From the NCBI GenBank assembly GCA_964503045.1, contig CAZCZI010000039.1, positions 1 through 64,000 on the forward strand: DNA of 64,000 bases. The letters are read 5' to 3'. The DNA comes from CAYZJR01 sp964503045. Lineage in GTDB: Bacteria > Cyanobacteriota > Vampirovibrionia > Obscuribacterales > Obscuribacteraceae. Shown here in pieces: positions 33,817-43,053 of this stretch. Numbering within the stretch: the stretch's first letter is position 1; every line of letters begins with the position of its first letter. The position numbers and the translations under genes are program-made. Under the pieces are notes generated by a model. That model was not told the DNA's origin. It saw only the letters and a program-made list of their open reading frames with translations, and made no database searches.

Positions 33817-35192
33817 ATCGAAGTGAGACTCTTCGACCCGGAAGACTCGAACTTGATGTGGTCTAGTTCTACACCACCATCATCGAGCAGCAAGAGTTGT
33901 GCTCGTTGCTTTTTCTTTTCCGAGCCGTCGACAACAAACTTGATCCGAATTGAACCATCAAGTCGTTTGTTGACCCGTTTTTCAGTCAGTGCCAGTTGAA
34001 CATTAGAGAGTACCGAGCTCAAGGCTTCTTTTTCACGGGCTGAAAAAGTCGATGCAAACGACTTCGATTGCACGATTGAGACGATTAGCTCTTCCGTCGC
34101 TGCAAGGCGCGCCGCCGAGATATCTTGCGGTGAGATTCCGGTTGCGGCATCAGCCGGATAATTAGTTTGCAGCTCGGCGAAATTGTCGAAGAGAAACTCC
34201 AACTTTGCCACTTCATCGTCAGATGCAGCAGCCGTGTCGAGAAGCTTTGTGCGGTACGATTCGAGCTCGTCCTTGGTGATGTAGCGATCGCCGTCAACGT
34301 CTAATTCGATTTTGTGATAGCGGGTGAGAAATGAAATCGCTGCTTTCAATTCGCTGTCTAGATCGCTTGCTTGCGACTGTCGAATATCATCGAGCGAGAT
34401 GCCGATATCTTTGTTTGCTGGCGCTTTAGTGCGAATCTCTTCGAAGTTTGCCAATAAGAAGTTGAGATATCTGCCATAAGGAAGCAATGACGTCGCCACC
34501 TCACCACCAAAGCGCTTTTCTAAATACTTTTTGTACGACTCCAACTCTGTGCGGGTGACAATCTGATCGCCGTTCCCATCGATAATCTTGCTAAACTGTC
34601 TCAAGAAATTCAATGATTCTTTTGCCTCATCCGAGTTTTCTGTCAGCACCACGTCTTTCAGCTCAGGTACTGAGACTCCACTATATCTGTCTGCGTCACC
34701 GGAGTAAATCTCGACCAAGCGTTGGAAGTTTGTGCTCGTTGCATCCGCTGCTTGAATGTCTTCGTGAATGAGCGCATTCTCTGCCTTCAGCCTGTCACGT
34801 TCTTTCCTGACGTCGTTACGCGTAATTGCCGATGGATTGCGCAACCCCAGCTGTTTGAGAAATACCAATGCATCGTATTCTTTTGAAGTATTGCTTGTGT
34901 TTTTGGCACTGACTACAATGCTGGCAAGAGAGAGCATGTTCTGCTCGTCTTCGGATGGATTAGTCTTTGCTAGTTTCAAAAAGTTGTCTTGAGTCCACTT
35001 ATGCCATTGCGCATTGTCTTCGGATACGGGCAACTCGGCGAGCTCGGTCTTGGTTATGATGAAGTTTCCGTCTGCATCTACCTGCTGCAGAGCCTCCTCC
35101 AGCCAATCGAGAGCGCGACAGGCATCAAGCCATTCTTGCCCGCTTTCTAGCGGTTGACTGGTGTTTGGCTTGGAGTCTTCGTTTTTAGTCAT
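33813..35192 (-). CDS. EF-hand module protein
   Basis: A 459-residue protein with three clear EF-hand loops: DADGNFIITKTE (39-50), DGNGDQIVTRTE (205-216) and DVDGDRYITKDE (298-309). Each is followed by a helix and a second segment of the form F-L-x-x-N-F-x-x-L/I...G-I-S-x-x-D-I. Residues about 195-275 and 288-368 are two copies of one module of about 85 residues. The C-terminus (about 370-459) has a beta-like segment with KKKQRAQLLLLDDGGVELDHIKFE. No signal peptide. It starts 33 bases after the xdhC stop and may be the last gene of that operon. Calcium binding is predicted; the role is unknown. Confidence 0.8.
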   Translation of the reverse strand: MTKNEDSKPNTSQPLESGQEWLDACRALDWLEEALQQVDADGNFIITKTELAELPVSEDNAQWHKWTQDNFLKLAKTNPSEDEQNMLSLASIVVSAKNTSNTSKEYDALVFLKQLGLRNPSAITRNDVRKERDRLKAENALIHEDIQAADATSTNFQRLVEIYSGDADRYSGVSVPELKDVVLTENSDEAKESLNFLRQFSKIIDGNGDQIVTRTELESYKKYLEKRFGGEVATSLLPYGRYLNFLLANFEEIRTKAPANKDIGISLDDIRQSQASDLDSELKAAISFLTRYHKIELDVDGDRYITKDELESYRTKLLDTAAASDDEVAKLEFLFDNFAELQTNYPADAATGISPQDISAARLAATEELIVSIVQSKSFASTFSAREKEALSSVLSNVQLALTEKRVNKRLDGSIRIKFVVDGSEKKKQRAQLLLLDDGGVELDHIKFESSGSKSLTSI

Positions 35193-35225
35193 TGCTTTTC
35201 AATTGCGAGTATCGGGCTCGCAGTA

Positions 35226-36113
35226 TTACTCCTCGTTTTGAATTTGCGAATGTTCTTCGGCAGCCACGCAATGTGCCACGCGCTCGGGAGTGAGCTCGAG
35301 TTGATCTCTTACCTGCAAAAGCTGTGCCGCAATGGAGATAGCGATTTCTTGAGGATGGTTGGAACCCAAGCTAAGACCAATCGGACAGTGAAAGACTTCT
35401 TGCAACGGCACCGGTAAGCCGGCGTTTTGTATGTCTTTCTTCAAGCGTACTGCTTTGGCTCTGCTGCCGATGACACCAACATAGGGAAACTGTCGATTGT
35501 GCCAATTTCTCAAGATCTCAGTGAGAATCGGGCTGTCGGTCGAGTGCCCCATGGTTATCAAAAGGACGAATGCGTTTTCTGGAAGATCATGTGTTTTCGA
35601 TGGCATGTCTTCAGTGAGAACCTTTTTCAACTTCGGCGATTCAGGAAGCTTGCCCAGCCATTCGGGGCGCGGGTCGAAGCACGTGATTCGACAGTCGAGA
35701 TTTACCAAAAGATTGATAAGTGCAATGGCGCAATGTCCGGCGCCGAAGATGCAAATGTTCCACGAGTTGGTATTGAAGGTTTCAAAATAGATTTTGACAG
35801 AACCCCCGCAAGTCATGCCGATGTCCTTGTCCAGGCTCCATTGCACGAAGTGAGTGCTTTGACGGTGGGGGTGCCGCGAGTCTTCGCTGAGCACCGCTGT
35901 CTGTTTTTCTAAAAGAAGTTTTTGCGCTTCGTGAATCGCTCGCGCTTCCACCTTGCCACCACCGACAGTGCCATAAAAAAGCCCCTCGTTGGTTACGAGC
36001 ATCTTGCTTCCGGCATCCTGCGGCACGCTGCCTACCGTGTCAACGACAGTCACCGAAACAAACGGAATGTTTGCGGTCAACAGGTCATTGAGTTTTTCTT
36101 GAAATGCGATCAT
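35226..36113 (-). CDS. xdhC: xanthine dehydrogenase accessory protein XdhC
   Basis: A 295-residue XdhC/CoxI-family protein. The N-terminal CoxI domain has VVDTVGSVPQDAGSKMLV and GTVGGGKVEARAI; the C-terminal XdhC Rossmann domain has ICIFGAGHCAIALINLL, FDPRPEWLGKLP and VGVIGSRAKAVRLK. MTCGGSVKIYFE with its Cys is also conserved. XdhC binds molybdenum cofactor, promotes its sulfuration and delivers it to the xdhB apo-subunit. Its start overlaps the xdhB stop by four bases, so it is made with its client enzyme. Confidence 0.9.
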   Translation of the reverse strand: MIAFQEKLNDLLTANIPFVSVTVVDTVGSVPQDAGSKMLVTNEGLFYGTVGGGKVEARAIHEAQKLLLEKQTAVLSEDSRHPHRQSTHFVQWSLDKDIGMTCGGSVKIYFETFNTNSWNICIFGAGHCAIALINLLVNLDCRITCFDPRPEWLGKLPESPKLKKVLTEDMPSKTHDLPENAFVLLITMGHSTDSPILTEILRNWHNRQFPYVGVIGSRAKAVRLKKDIQNAGLPVPLQEVFHCPIGLSLGSNHPQEIAISIAAQLLQVRDQLELTPERVAHCVAAEEHSQIQNEE

Positions 36114-38524
36114 CCTCTAACGGTTGCGCCGACTTTTCTTTTGCCGTTGGTTCCATTGCCTGTTTGGACCTTGTCGCGGGTCTTAGAACCATTGTCTTGC
36201 CCTTGCGACGCGGTTTCATAATATGTGAGTCGCGAAAGAATTTGCTCGTTGGTTGCCGGAGTGGCCAGTCTCGGCAACTCCTCTTGCGAAACAAACGAAA
36301 GTGCGTGTTTGACTGCTGTCCAGACCGAGATTGCCAGCAACAGGGGCGGCTCGCCAACGGCTTTGCTGCCGCGAATATTGACGGTATTTTCATTGTCGAT
36401 GGTAGCAACATTGAATACGTCAGGAACATCCATGATGTTCGGAATCTTGTAGGTGGTTGGCGAATATGACAGGAGATCACCCTTTTCGGAGTACTTCAAC
36501 TCTTCCGTTGTTAGCCAGCCCATGCCTTGAACGAATGCGCCAATAATCTGCCCGAGATTTATGCCTGGGTTGATTGACTTGCCGACGTCCATGAGAATGT
36601 CGACACGCTGCACTTGCATGTCGCCGGTGAAGCGATCGATGAGAACTTCAGAGACAGCCGCACCCATTGTGAAATAGAGGAATGGGTTGCCTTGCCCCTT
36701 GCTCCAATCGAAATCTATTCCGCGCGTGGCGTAGTAGCCGCGTTCACCGAGTGGCATTCTTGCGCGGTATGCCATGGGCACGACTTCTTGGAAGGTGATT
36801 CGGTGATCCGGTCTTCTTCGGTCATAGACATAACCGTCTTCAAACGCGATCTGCTCTGGGTATGCGCCAATGCCGATTTCCTTTGATGCGAAGTATTTCG
36901 CTGCGACTTCGGCTAGCCCGTTTCTGATCTTGACGCAAGCATCCATGGCGGCAAAACCGTTGAGGTCGGTGGCGGCGGAGGCTGCGGTCGCCGACGTGTT
37001 GTTGTTCTTCTCGGTGGAGGTCGACATCACCATGACGTGATTGGGATCGATTCCAAACTCGTCTGCGACGATCATTTGAATGTTGGTGTTGACACCTTGC
37101 CCCATCTCCGTGGCGCCGGTCGAGACTTGAACTGTTCCATCCAAATAGACGTTGACCAGCGCGTTTGCTTGGTTGAGCATCGTGTTCGTGAATGAGATTC
37201 CAAACTTGATTGGGGTAATCGAAATGCCTTTCAGATGTGTTTCTGAATTGGCAGGGTCGGAGTTGAAATCGGCGACCGCTTGTGCTCTGGCGCGGTAGTC
37301 TGATGATTGAACCAGTCCTTCAAAAACCCGATGAAGAGTATTGTTGCGAACGATCTGCCCATACGGAGTCGTGTTGCGCTCGTCGATTCCGTAGAGGTTG
37401 CGCAGGCGAACATCGAGCGCATCGATGCCGAGGTAAGCGGCGATTTCTTCTATGATGTTTTCGATTGTAATTACGCCTTGCGGGCCGCCGAAGCCTCTGA
37501 ATGCGGTGTTGGGCGGGTAGTTGGTTCGGCAGATTTTTCCTGTGATGTCGGCGTTGGCAATGAAGTACGCATTGTCGCTGTGGGTCATCGCGCGACCGAG
37601 AACCGCGGTGGACAGGTCATTGGCGGCGCCGCCGTCTGCGAAGAAGTCGATTTTGAGCGCGGTTATCACGCCGTTGTCGTCGAATGCAACTTTGTAGTCG
37701 TTTTGAAACGGGTGTCGTTTGCCCGTGAATTTCATGTCGTCATCTTTTGTATAGATGATGCGCGCGGGGCGCTTGGTCTTCAATGCAACCAGCGCGGCGA
37801 GAGCCGCAGGGTGTGTGGCTTGGCACTCTTTGCCGCCGAACCCACCGCCCATGCGTTTGGTGATGCAAATGACTTGGTTTTGTCTCAACCCTAAAACGCG
37901 TGCGATCACTTGCTGCACTTCGCTGGGATTTTGAGTTGACGAGTGAACGACGATTTGATCGTACTCGCCGGGATATGCAATGCAAGCTTGTGATTCGAGA
38001 TAGAAGTGATCGGCGCCGCTAATGAAGATGGTACCGTCTATGGTGTGCTTCGCGCTTTTGAATACGCTTTCTGCATCACCGCGTTTAATGTAATAGGTCT
38101 TGTCGATGTACTCGTCGCGTTCTTTCGCTTGGTCGACTGTGAGCACGGGGGTGTGCTCTTCAACATCGATTTTGACCAGCGTTTTGGCTTTGCGCAGCGC
38201 CTGGTGATTTTCTGCAGCGACAACTACGACTGGTTCGCCGATAAACGAAACATGATCTTCGGCAAGAAGATATTCGTCTTGGGTGATAGGGCCAAACTTG
38301 TTGATTCCATCGAGATCCTTGTATGTGAAAACCGCGACGACACCCGGTACTTTCAAAGCTTCCGAACCATCAATCGACTTAACCACACCACGGGCGACCG
38401 GGCTGCCGACGAAGTCGACGACGAGTTCGTTTTTCGCAAACGGCATGTCGTCAATGTAGACCGATTCGCCGGTTACGTGTCCTATAGCGGAGTCATGCGG
38501 AATGTCTTTTCCCGTTACCGGCAT
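36110..38524 (-). CDS. xdhB: xanthine dehydrogenase molybdopterin-binding subunit
   Basis: An 804-residue large subunit of the xanthine oxidase family. ESVYIDDMPFAKNELVVDFVGSP marks the N-terminal domain. GGGFGGKE (the Q/FGG cofactor-binding loop), RGFGGPQG (substrate Arg), TGATEMGQGVNTNIQMIVADEFG, and GEPP at 724-727 (catalytic Glu725) are all present. The Arg/Glu pair is that of true xanthine/hypoxanthine dehydrogenases rather than aldehyde oxidases. It hydroxylates purines and passes electrons to the Fe-S/FAD subunit. The last 45 residues are Gly/Lys/Thr-rich and probably disordered. It overlaps xdhA by ten bases and xdhC by four. Confidence 0.93.
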   Translation of the reverse strand: MPVTGKDIPHDSAIGHVTGESVYIDDMPFAKNELVVDFVGSPVARGVVKSIDGSEALKVPGVVAVFTYKDLDGINKFGPITQDEYLLAEDHVSFIGEPVVVVAAENHQALRKAKTLVKIDVEEHTPVLTVDQAKERDEYIDKTYYIKRGDAESVFKSAKHTIDGTIFISGADHFYLESQACIAYPGEYDQIVVHSSTQNPSEVQQVIARVLGLRQNQVICITKRMGGGFGGKECQATHPAALAALVALKTKRPARIIYTKDDDMKFTGKRHPFQNDYKVAFDDNGVITALKIDFFADGGAANDLSTAVLGRAMTHSDNAYFIANADITGKICRTNYPPNTAFRGFGGPQGVITIENIIEEIAAYLGIDALDVRLRNLYGIDERNTTPYGQIVRNNTLHRVFEGLVQSSDYRARAQAVADFNSDPANSETHLKGISITPIKFGISFTNTMLNQANALVNVYLDGTVQVSTGATEMGQGVNTNIQMIVADEFGIDPNHVMVMSTSTEKNNNTSATAASAATDLNGFAAMDACVKIRNGLAEVAAKYFASKEIGIGAYPEQIAFEDGYVYDRRRPDHRITFQEVVPMAYRARMPLGERGYYATRGIDFDWSKGQGNPFLYFTMGAAVSEVLIDRFTGDMQVQRVDILMDVGKSINPGINLGQIIGAFVQGMGWLTTEELKYSEKGDLLSYSPTTYKIPNIMDVPDVFNVATIDNENTVNIRGSKAVGEPPLLLAISVWTAVKHALSFVSQEELPRLATPATNEQILSRLTYYETASQGQDNGSKTRDKVQTGNGTNGKRKVGATVRG

Positions 38525-39951
38525 GCCAACACCCTCTCTGTAGCTGTTTCGTGGAAGAACTTGGCCATGATGTTTTCAGCGAGCTGCCATCTGAAATCTT
38601 TGCTGCCCCGCACATCGCTCAACGGTGTAATTTCCGTGCGCGCCAGCTTGCCGGCTTCCTTGAAAGTTGCAAGAGTATAAGGTTTTCCTTTGAGAAACTC
38701 TTCGACCTTTTTCAATCTAAGCACAACGGCTGCAACGCCGCCGTATGCTACTGTCGCTGATTCGATTTTCTCCCCGTCGGTCACGATACGAATTGCAGCT
38801 GTAAATGCCGAAATGTCGAGATGTTGCCGTTTGGAGATCTTGTACAGTTTCACGATTTCGTCTTCTTGCGGAAGGGGCAGGAAGATTCGCGTGATCAATT
38901 CGTCTTGATTCATTGCAAGCTGTTTGTAGCCTTTGTACAGCTCGTTGATTTTGATTCTTCTTGTGCCTTTGACGCCTGCCACTTCGACTTCGGCATCCAT
39001 CACGAATAGAAATGGTATCGTGTCGCCAATCGGCGATGCATTGGCGATGTTGCCTGCCAGAGTGCCGGCGTTGCGGATTTGCGGAGAGCCGAATACCCAG
39101 AGTATGTAGTGAAACTCAGGATATCCCTCGTGCATGAAGTGTTCGATTTCAGTGAGTGTCACGCGAGCGCCTATTTCGAGAACACCGTCGACTTCCTTCA
39201 TCTCGTGCAGTCCTTGCACGTTGGACAAGCTGATGATGTTGCTGAGAGCAAGCCCCTTCTTATTCATGTTGACCGAAACGTCTGTGCCACCAGATACGAT
39301 GGTGCATGGAGAATGTTTGGCTTTGATCTCGCTCACTTCTTTGCTGCTTGTCGGCAAGAAGACGCGCTTTCCATCGGACTCGACTACAACCGACTCTTTT
39401 GAATGTTCCTTTAGAGCCTTAACCATTGCCTTGTTGGGATACAACTCCGCAAATTTCTGCATCGAGGCAGAATCGACTTGCAATGCGGCTTTGACGATTG
39501 ATTCGTACCCGGTGCATCGGCAGAGGTTGCCGGTGAGCCCCTCTTTGATGGATCGAACATTGATGGGGCACCCTTGATCGTAAATCGAGCACATCGCCAT
39601 GATGAAACCCGGCGTGCAATAACCGCATTGGGCGCCGTGGCACTCGACCATCGCGTCTTGCGCGGGGTTGAGCTTGCCGTTGAGTTTGACGCCCTCGACC
39701 GTGATTATGTGAGAGCAGTCGAGCTGGTAAACGTATTGAATGCAGGCGTTTACCGGCTTATAGACGATCTTGTCGCCCTCGACTCGCCCGTAAGCGACGG
39801 TACAGGCTCCGCAATCGCCTTCGGCGCAAACGACCTTGGTGCCGCACGCGCCCATGTCGTAGCGTAGGTAGTCAGTAACCGGAACGAAAACCTCTTCCCC
39901 AGTCACCCGGTGCTCTTTCCCGTTGATGTACAAAAGGATGTAGTCTCGCAT
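38515..39951 (-). CDS. xdhA: xanthine dehydrogenase small subunit (2Fe-2S and FAD domains)
   Basis: A 478-residue subunit. The plant-type ferredoxin domain has Cys42, Cys47, Cys50 and Cys70 (VVCAEGDCGACTV). The second all-helical cluster domain has Cys109, Cys112, Cys144 and Cys146 (GAQCGYCTPGF, GNLCRCTGYE). The FAD domain follows with IVSGGTDVSVNMNKKG and GTLAGNIANASPIGDTIPFL, and ends with the CO-dehydrogenase-flavoprotein C-terminal domain. This XdhA layout transfers electrons from the molybdenum site to NAD+. It is the first gene of the operon; the nearly 200-base region before it (39952-40148) should hold the promoter, though I see no clear boxes. Confidence 0.93.
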   Translation of the reverse strand: MRDYILLYINGKEHRVTGEEVFVPVTDYLRYDMGACGTKVVCAEGDCGACTVAYGRVEGDKIVYKPVNACIQYVYQLDCSHIITVEGVKLNGKLNPAQDAMVECHGAQCGYCTPGFIMAMCSIYDQGCPINVRSIKEGLTGNLCRCTGYESIVKAALQVDSASMQKFAELYPNKAMVKALKEHSKESVVVESDGKRVFLPTSSKEVSEIKAKHSPCTIVSGGTDVSVNMNKKGLALSNIISLSNVQGLHEMKEVDGVLEIGARVTLTEIEHFMHEGYPEFHYILWVFGSPQIRNAGTLAGNIANASPIGDTIPFLFVMDAEVEVAGVKGTRRIKINELYKGYKQLAMNQDELITRIFLPLPQEDEIVKLYKISKRQHLDISAFTAAIRIVTDGEKIESATVAYGGVAAVVLRLKKVEEFLKGKPYTLATFKEAGKLARTEITPLSDVRGSKDFRWQLAENIMAKFFHETATERVLACR

Positions 39952-40148
39952 CCGCTTAGCCCATGTAGCTTGCAGCCGACGCCCCCGCGGGCTGTTCGGA
40001 CTTACTTTGCCATATGATACCCGGCTAAGGCTTGGGAGTACAGTGGGCGAGTGGAGGCTAGAGGTAACTATGGGGTTGAGATTGGAGTCTGCGGCTGGAA
40101 CAATAAGAATGTTCGTTCGTCGCCTGGGTGCAGTGAAAGGTGACTTTT

Positions 40149-40835
40149 ATGGTTATGGATATCAAAGCAAAACCAAACGCCCTACTTGCATGTCTGTTGG
40201 CTCCGCCGGCGTTCGGACTGCCGATTTTTCTTTCTGCCGGAACCATCGATTATTGGCAAGCCTGGGTGTTCATCGTTGTGTACACACTTGCCGGGCTCTG
40301 GCACACGGTTTATTTGGCAAGTAATTTTCCAGCATTGTTGGAACGAAGAATGCGTGTGGGCCCTTCCAATGAGAAGCGACCGGCGCAGAAGATAATCATG
40401 AGTCTGGTGATTGCAGCGTTTTTCGGGCTGATTATCGTTGCTGGTCTCGACCATAGATTTGGGTGGTCGCATGTGCCGGCGGCGGTTGTGATTCTTGCTG
40501 ACTTAATGATTGTGTTGAGCTTCGCACTCTTCAATCTGGTGTGCAAAGAGAACGAGTTTGCGTCAGCCACAATTGAATTAGCTAAAGATCAAAAGGTAAT
40601 CTCGACCGGTCCTTATGGACTAGTTAGACATCCTATGTACTCTGGCGCGGTTTTGCTTTCTATCGCGATGCCGGTCGCGTTGGGATCGTGGTGGGGAGTG
40701 CTGTTGATCGTGGCGCTTCTGCCGGCACTGCTCTGGCGAATTTTCGACGAAGAGAAGTTCTTGCTGACGGATCTCGGCGGCTACAATGAGTACTGCCAGA
40801 AAGTGCGATTCAGGCTGCTTCCCGGAGTGTTTTAA
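40149..40835 (+). CDS. isoprenylcysteine carboxyl methyltransferase-like membrane protein (ICMT/PEMT family)
   Basis: About 228 residues with five hydrophobic helices. The C-terminal signature STGPYGLVRHPMYSGAVLLSIAMPVALGSWW...DEEKFLLTDLGGYNEYCQKVRFRLLPGVF is that of the ICMT/PEMT/NnrU fold, where R-H-P-x-Y and the E-E pair bind SAM. Bacterial members methylate membrane-embedded acceptors, most of them unidentified. ATG 40149 has AAAGGTG at 40135-40141; GTG 40140 and ATG 40155 are alternatives. It stands between the xdh operon and the prolyl oligopeptidase. Confidence 0.85.
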   Translation: MVMDIKAKPNALLACLLAPPAFGLPIFLSAGTIDYWQAWVFIVVYTLAGLWHTVYLASNFPALLERRMRVGPSNEKRPAQKIIMSLVIAAFFGLIIVAGLDHRFGWSHVPAAVVILADLMIVLSFALFNLVCKENEFASATIELAKDQKVISTGPYGLVRHPMYSGAVLLSIAMPVALGSWWGVLLIVALLPALLWRIFDEEKFLLTDLGGYNEYCQKVRFRLLPGVF

Positions 40836-40914
40836 GTTGGCTCGCCGGTCGGGCGCTGGTCAATTCCCGCCAAGCCGTATAAGATCTGACATCCAAACAT
40901 TAGAGAGGTTGTAA

Positions 40915-43053
40915 ATGTCAGGGCGCTTACGCAAGCTGTTTGCGATTTCAGCCGGGCTGGTTATGGGGATTACGGCAATGGGCAAGGCTGCCAGTGGTTT
41001 GACTTATCCGAAGACAGCGCATGTGCAGCAAACCGACGCGTATCACGGCACCAAAGTAAACGACCCGTTTCGCTGGTTGGAAGACACAGACTCGGCAAGG
41101 ACCAAGGCTTGGGTAACCGAGCAAAACAAAGTGACTCGCGCTTATCTTGACGCCATCCCGGGTCTCGACCACATCAAAAAACGACTGACAGATCTTTGGA
41201 ACTACGAACGTTGCGATGTTCCACACAAAGAGGGAGGGCGTCTCTTCTTTCAAAAGAACAGTGGTCTGCAAAATCAGAGCGTGCTTTATGTGCAGGACTC
41301 TGCGAAAGCTACGCCGCGCGTTTTGCTCGACCCCAACCCACTTTCAAAAGATGGAACAGTCTCATTGGCCGAATATTCAATAAGTGATGACGGCAATTTG
41401 ATGGCATACGGATTGGCGGCGTCTGGCTCAGATTGGCAGACCTGGCGTGTGCGCAATGTTGATTCGGGCAAGGACACTACAGATTTGGTCGAGTGGGTGA
41501 AGCATTCCCGAGCGGCATGGACAAAGGACAACAAGGGATTTTTCTATGGGCGCTATGACGCGCCTAAGAAGGGTGAAGAACTTCTCCAAACCAACTACTA
41601 TCAAAAGCTTTATTACCACAAATTAGGAACTCCCCAGTCGCAAGACAAATTGATTTTCGAACGCAGGGATCAAAAGGAATGGGGATTCATGCCCGTCGTG
41701 ACGGACGATGGGAAGTACCTCATCATTGATGTTTGGTTGGGAACATCACCAAAAAACGGAATTTTCTACAAAGATCTCACGCAACCAAACAGCCCGGTCA
41801 AACAGCTGTTTTTGCCTGACGTTGCAATGCACGAGTTTATTGGAAATGTTGGAAGTACATTCTATTTTCACAACGACTCCGACAATCCGCGAGGAAGAGT
41901 TGTTTCTGTCGACATCTCTCAGAAAACCGTCGAAATGAAGCAGATATTTGCACAAACCGCAGATGCGCTCACCTCGGTTTCGCTGATAGACAATAAATTC
42001 ATCGCCACATACCTAAAAGATGCGTACACAGCAGTGAAAGTCTACGGGGTGGATGGCAAGTTTGAACGAGACATCTCGCTTCCCGGCGTGGGCACCGCAT
42101 ATGGTTTTGGTGGCGATCAGGATGATAAAGAAACATATTTTAGTTTTACGAGCTTCAACACGCCACCGGTGATTTATCATGTTGATCTCGGCGACTTTTC
42201 TCGCAATGTATTCTTCCAGGCGAAGACAAAGTTCAACCCAAATGATTACGTTATAAAGCAAATCTTCTACAACAGCAAAGACGGCACAAAAGTGCCGATG
42301 TTCATTTGCCATCGCAAAGACATCGAGCCAAACGGCAAGCTTCCCACATACTTGTATGGATATGGCGGCTTTAAAATTTCAATACTTCCTGCTTTTTCTG
42401 CTAGCAATCTCATGTGGATGGAACTTGGCGGAGTCTATGCACAAGCCAATCTTCGAGGTGGTGGTGAGTATGGAGAAGACTGGCATGAAGCTGGCATGAA
42501 ACACAACAAACAAAGAGTGTTTGACGACTTCATCGGTGCTGCTGAAGCACTGACCGCCAATAACTACACTAACCCAGATAAGCTCGCAATTGGCGGCGGA
42601 AGCAACGGCGGGCTCTTGGTCGGCGCATGCATCACGCAGCGACCTGACTTGTTTAGAGCTTGTGTGCCGGCAGTTGGTGTGATGGACATGCTGCGCTTTC
42701 ACAAATTTACGGTGGGATGGGCATGGGTACAAGAGTATGGAACACCCGACAACAAGGATGATTTCAAAGTCTTGTACGGCTATTCACCGCTGCATAATCT
42801 GAAGAAGGGAACGTGTTATCCCTCAACGCTGATAGTAACCGCCGATCACGATGATCGTGTCGTTCCTGGCCACAGCTTCAAGTTTGCCGCGGCGCTTCAA
42901 GAGGCTCAGGGATGTGACAGACCATGCCTGATTCGCATTGAAACGCGCGCCGGTCATGGAGCAGGCAAATCGACAGAAAAGATTATTGAAGAGACCGCAG
43001 ATAAATGGGCGTTTCTCACAAAAGAGCTTGGGCTGCCTGTTCAATCAAAGTAG
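40915..43053 (+). CDS. prolyl oligopeptidase (peptidase family S9A)
   Basis: A 712-residue serine peptidase. Following a probable signal peptide (GRLRKLFAISAGLVMGITAM, to about residue 26), the N-terminus FRWLEDTDSARTKAWVTEQN is family-typical. A seven-bladed propeller covers about 90-430, and the hydrolase domain contains the triad Ser563 (GGGSNGG), Asp647 (ADHDDRVVP) and His681 (RAGHGAGK). These enzymes cut short peptides after proline. Length fits the family. The signal peptide suggests a periplasmic enzyme. Ribosome binding site AGAGAGG precedes the ATG. Its 3' end overlaps the convergent acyltransferase gene by nine bases. Confidence 0.95.
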   Translation: MSGRLRKLFAISAGLVMGITAMGKAASGLTYPKTAHVQQTDAYHGTKVNDPFRWLEDTDSARTKAWVTEQNKVTRAYLDAIPGLDHIKKRLTDLWNYERCDVPHKEGGRLFFQKNSGLQNQSVLYVQDSAKATPRVLLDPNPLSKDGTVSLAEYSISDDGNLMAYGLAASGSDWQTWRVRNVDSGKDTTDLVEWVKHSRAAWTKDNKGFFYGRYDAPKKGEELLQTNYYQKLYYHKLGTPQSQDKLIFERRDQKEWGFMPVVTDDGKYLIIDVWLGTSPKNGIFYKDLTQPNSPVKQLFLPDVAMHEFIGNVGSTFYFHNDSDNPRGRVVSVDISQKTVEMKQIFAQTADALTSVSLIDNKFIATYLKDAYTAVKVYGVDGKFERDISLPGVGTAYGFGGDQDDKETYFSFTSFNTPPVIYHVDLGDFSRNVFFQAKTKFNPNDYVIKQIFYNSKDGTKVPMFICHRKDIEPNGKLPTYLYGYGGFKISILPAFSASNLMWMELGGVYAQANLRGGGEYGEDWHEAGMKHNKQRVFDDFIGAAEALTANNYTNPDKLAIGGGSNGGLLVGACITQRPDLFRACVPAVGVMDMLRFHKFTVGWAWVQEYGTPDNKDDFKVLYGYSPLHNLKKGTCYPSTLIVTADHDDRVVPGHSFKFAAALQEAQGCDRPCLIRIETRAGHGAGKSTEKIIEETADKWAFLTKELGLPVQSK

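Noticed and set aside
37307..39867. Long plus-strand open frames opposite the xdh genes
   Set aside because: They are antisense shadows of xdhA and xdhB with biased codon composition and no domain similarity.
40021..40148. Upstream GTG start for the ICMT-like gene
   Set aside because: The GTG at 40140 overlaps the ribosome binding site; ATG 40149 has correct spacing.
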